Positions 5,830-7,617 of a DNA stretch of 7,617 nt are shown here, in pieces. The stretch is from Streptomyces sp. NRRL F-4489 (lineage in GTDB: Bacteria; Actinomycetota; Actinomycetes; Streptomycetales; Streptomycetaceae), in contig NZ_LLZI01000078.1 of NCBI RefSeq assembly GCF_001509485.1, positions 1 to 7,617 on the forward strand, read 5' to 3'. Each line of letters starts with the position of its first letter. The first letter of the stretch is position 1. The translations under genes were made by a program, and so were the position numbers. The notes under the pieces were generated by a model. That model was not told where the DNA came from, searched no databases, and saw only the letters and a program-made list of their open reading frames with translations.

Positions 5830-5835
5830 TCAGGC

Positions 5836-6774
5836 ATGACTGACGCTGCACAGGAGATGGGCCGGACCGGCCGCAGGATCCAGGTGGTCGACGAGCTCGC
5901 GCCGGAAGGGGCCGCGGCCGTCCTAGAGCTGATCGAACGGGCCACGCGGACGGACGGCCAGCCGGCCGTGTCCGAGCAGGGCCGGCTCCAGCTGCGGGGC
6001 GGGCGCCGGGAGGGCGTACGGCATCTGCTGGTGTACGTGCCGGGGGAGAGCGGTGAGGAGCTGGTCGCGTACGGTCAGTTGGAGGACACCGACCCGGTGG
6101 AGGCGCCGGCCGCCGAGCTGGTCGTCCACCCGGGCCACCGCGGCCGCGGCCACGGTCGCGCGCTGGGCGGCGAACTCCTCGTCCAGTCCGGGCGGCGGCT
6201 GCGGGTATGGGCGCACGGCGGGCACCCGGCGGCCCGGCACCTGGCGCAGACGCTGGGGCTGACGATGTTCCGGGAGCTGCGCCAGATGCGGCGGTCGCTG
6301 GCCGATCTGGACCTGGCCGAGCCGGTGTTCCCGCCGGGGGTCACGGTGCGGACGTTCCAGCCGGACACCGATGACGCGGCCTGGCTGGAGATCAACGCGG
6401 CGGCCTTCGCGCACCACCCCGAGCAGGGCGCGCTCACTCAGCGGGATCTGGACGACCGCAAGGCCCAGCCGTGGTTCGACCCCAAGGGCTTCTTCCTCGC
6501 CGAGAAGGACGGCCGGCTGGTCGGCTTCCACTGGACGAAGGTGCACGCCGAGGAGGGTCTCGGCGAGGTCTACGTCCTCGGGGTGCGGCCCGGCGAGCAG
6601 GGCGGCGGGCTGGGCAAGGCGCTCACCGCCGTCGGCCTGCGGCACCTCGCTGGACAGGGGCTGGCGACCGCGATGCTCTACGTGGACGCCGACAACGTCC
6701 CGGCGGTGACGGTGTACGAGCGGCTGGGGTTCACCACGCACGAGACGGACCTGATGTACCGGTCGGAGACGTGA
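5836..6774 (+). CDS. mshD: Mycothiol synthase (mycothiol acetyltransferase)
   Basis: Encodes 312 residues, close to the roughly 315 of the mycobacterial enzyme. It catalyses the last step of mycothiol synthesis in the cytoplasm: transfer of acetyl from acetyl-CoA to the cysteine amine of Cys-GlcN-Ins. Two GNAT domains are fused. The N-terminal one has a motif-A-like loop HPGHRGRGHGRAL (98-110). The C-terminal one, the active half in known MshD, has GEVYVLGVRPGEQGGGLG (243-260), then LYVDADN (281-287) and VYERLGF (293-299). By position, E244 and Y294 correspond to the Glu and Tyr assigned as catalytic in M. tuberculosis MshD; that match is from memory and not from an alignment. The ATG at 5836 is preferred because the sequence upstream is non-coding-like and carries a -10 box. 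It is divergent from the nucleotidase gene, and no other mycothiol gene is in the window. Confidence 0.93.
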   Translation: MTDAAQEMGRTGRRIQVVDELAPEGAAAVLELIERATRTDGQPAVSEQGRLQLRGGRREGVRHLLVYVPGESGEELVAYGQLEDTDPVEAPAAELVVHPGHRGRGHGRALGGELLVQSGRRLRVWAHGGHPAARHLAQTLGLTMFRELRQMRRSLADLDLAEPVFPPGVTVRTFQPDTDDAAWLEINAAAFAHHPEQGALTQRDLDDRKAQPWFDPKGFFLAEKDGRLVGFHWTKVHAEEGLGEVYVLGVRPGEQGGGLGKALTAVGLRHLAGQGLATAMLYVDADNVPAVTVYERLGFTTHETDLMYRSET

Positions 6775-6815
6775 GCGGGGGAGCGGGCTGGGGGAGGTGG
6801 CCGGGGGAGGTATGA

Positions 6816-6829
6816 GCGCTCGGCAGCGC
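6816..6829. terminator. Short hairpin after mshD
   Basis: GCGCT-CGGC-AGCGC forms a 5-bp stem with a 4-nt loop, 41 bases after the mshD stop codon. It is a weak terminator candidate between convergent genes. Confidence 0.25.
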
Positions 6830-6863
6830 CGGGCGCGGGCTCGCGGCTGTGAACTCACCGGAT

Positions 6864-6877
6864 GTTTCACGTGAAAC
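6864..6877. other. parS: parS site 1 (ParB binding site)
   Basis: A perfect 14-bp palindrome, GTTTCACGTGAAAC, identical to the Streptomyces parS consensus bound by ParB in chromosome segregation. It is the first of three copies in this intergenic region and is preceded by T as in the 16-bp form, but followed by G. Confidence 0.93.
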
Positions 6878-6895
6878 GCAACCCGACCGGCCGAT

Positions 6896-6909
6896 GTTTC
6901 ACGTGAAAC
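6896..6909. other. parS: parS site 2 (ParB binding site)
   Basis: A second perfect GTTTCACGTGAAAC copy, starting 32 bp after site 1. It also has a T on its left side. Confidence 0.93.
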
Positions 6910-6926
6910 CCCGCCGCCGGATGGGT

Positions 6927-6940
6927 GTTTCACGTGAAAC
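6927..6940. other. parS: parS site 3 (ParB binding site)
   Basis: A third perfect GTTTCACGTGAAAC copy, starting 31 bp after site 2 and 17 bp before the stop codon of the GNAT gene. ParB spreading from here would cover both flanking convergent genes. Confidence 0.93.
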
Positions 6941-6957
6941 GTCGTCGGGCGGACGTT

Positions 6958-7617
6958 TTACGCCCCCGGACCCGCCTGCCGTTCGCGCTGCTCGCGCCAC
7001 TCCCGGGCCAGGATCGCGTACACCACCTCGTCCGCCCACTCCCCGTCCAGGAACTCGTTCTCCCGCAGATGGGCCTCGCGGCGCATGCCCAGGCGCTCCA
7101 GCAGCCGGGCCGACGCGGTGTTCCGGCCGTCCAACTCGGCCTGGACGCGGTGCAGTCCGAGCTCCTCGAAGCCCATCCTCAGCAGCGCGCCGGCGGCTTC
7201 GGTGGCGTAGCCGTGGCCGGCGTGGTCGGGGTTGAAGACGTAGCCGATGGTGCCCTGGCGGTGCTCGCGGCTGGTGTAGACGAAGGTGACGTCGCCGACC
7301 AGGGTGCCGGTCTCGTGGACGACGACGGCGAGCTGGAGGCGGTCGCCGGACGCGCGCAGCGTCGTACGGGACGCCTTGTCGGCGACCGAGGCGCGGGAGC
7401 CGGCCTCGTCGTACGGGCCCCAGTAGAGGTAGCGGCAGACCTCGGGGCGGCGCTGGTAGGCGTAGATCGCGTCGAAGTCGTCGTGGCGGACGGGGCGGAG
7501 GTCCAGCCGGGGGGTGCGCAGGGGGTAGGCGGGGGCGTACGGGAGCGGGGGCGGCGGGGGGAGGGGCCCGGGGGGGGGCGGCCCCGGACCCGGGGGGGGG
7601 GTTTTGGGAGGTCTGGG
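6958..7617 (-). CDS. RimJ/RimL-type GNAT acetyltransferase, 5' partial
   Basis: The frame is open from the window edge to the TAA at 6958-6960, giving 219 readable residues with no ATG, GTG or TTG that could serve as the true start. The first 35 or so residues are almost all Pro/Gly, encoded by homopolymeric C/G, and may be sequence error. The family pattern then begins: TPRLDLRPVRHDD, YAYQRRPEVCRYL, GTLVGDVTF, the acetyl-CoA loop NPDHAGHGYATEA, then NTASARLLERLGMRREAHL and a C-terminal ILAREWREQ. RimJ/RimL-like enzymes acetylate ribosomal protein N-termini or small amines and drugs; the substrate cannot be told from sequence. It is convergent with mshD across the parS cluster. The real start probably lies just before the PYAPAYPLRTPRL stretch or beyond the window edge. 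Confidence 0.85.
   Translation of the reverse strand, partial: PRPPKTPPPGPGPPPPGPLPPPPPLPYAPAYPLRTPRLDLRPVRHDDFDAIYAYQRRPEVCRYLYWGPYDEAGSRASVADKASRTTLRASGDRLQLAVVVHETGTLVGDVTFVYTSREHRQGTIGYVFNPDHAGHGYATEAAGALLRMGFEELGLHRVQAELDGRNTASARLLERLGMRREAHLRENEFLDGEWADEVVYAILAREWREQRERQAGPGA
7540..7617. other. Low-complexity G/C edge, probably poor-quality sequence
   Basis: The last 78 bases hold long G runs (up to 10) with CCCGG blocks and a final GTTTTGGGAGGTCTGGG. No gene structure is visible beyond the open GNAT frame. The pattern is typical of a contig end where base calling fails in homopolymers. Confidence 0.5.

Noticed and set aside
5615..5835. PhoP (PHO) box upstream of the nucleotidase
   Set aside because: I looked for GTTCACC-type direct repeats in both orientations and found only C-rich tracts with poor matches.
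4511..5839. 442-codon open frame on the plus strand
   Set aside because: Antisense to the well-supported nucleotidase gene; the product is a Gly/Val/Asp-rich mirror with no motifs.
5615..5851. N-terminal extension of the nucleotidase by 79 residues
   Set aside because: It would bury the signal peptide inside the protein and translate through the GGAGG site; the extra residues are low-complexity Arg/Pro/Ala.
5923..6933. 336-codon open frame on the minus strand
   Set aside because: Antisense to mshD and running through the parS sites; it has no motifs.
6864..6940. Three regularly spaced identical repeats as a mini CRISPR array
   Set aside because: The repeats are 14-bp perfect palindromes identical to parS, the spacers are only 17-18 bp, and no cas gene is present.
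6955..6961. GTTTTAC as a fourth, degenerate parS half-site
   Set aside because: Only one half with a mismatch, not in phase with the other three, and it overlaps the GNAT stop codon.

Overview
The window reads as chromosomal DNA from a Streptomyces or close relative. Base composition is very GC-rich with GC-rich third codon positions. It carries a mycothiol synthase gene, a Scr1/WhiJ-type regulator with DUF397 partners, a leucine TTA codon confined to that regulator, and exact copies of the actinobacterial parS site. Both ends look like fragment edges; the right edge is a run of homopolymeric G/C that is probably low-quality sequence.

Layout, left to right. (1) Positions 38-1510, minus: a membrane-anchored DUF2993 (LmeA-like) protein with a long disordered N-terminus. 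(2) Positions about 1750-2109, minus: two very small genes joined by a GTGA overlap. One encodes a 60-residue protein with a C-x2-C / H-x3-H pattern; the other a small beta-rich protein whose reading frame has no stop of its own and runs into the DUF2993 gene. (3) Positions 2110-2358: a divergent control region with short repeats. (4) Positions 2359-3688, plus: an XRE/DUF5753 regulator followed by two DUF397 genes that are tandem duplicates, closed by a strong hairpin terminator at 3695-3731. (5) Positions 3791-5614, minus: a secreted 5'-nucleotidase/metallophosphatase. (6) Positions 5836-6774, plus: mshD, probably leaderless. (7) Positions 6775-6957: convergent intergenic region holding three perfect parS sites about three helical turns apart. 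(8) Positions 6958-7617, minus: a RimJ/RimL-type GNAT acetyltransferase whose 5' end is missing.

The most system-like part is 1750-3731. A Scr1/WhiJ-type DNA-binding protein and its DUF397 partners lie back to back with two tiny uncharacterised proteins across a shared promoter region. The single TTA codon in the regulator would make it depend on the bldA tRNA, tying it to development or antibiotic production. The rest is ordinary chromosomal content: extracellular nucleotide salvage, mycothiol synthesis and chromosome segregation sites. The parS cluster suggests the locus lies in the origin-proximal part of the chromosome.
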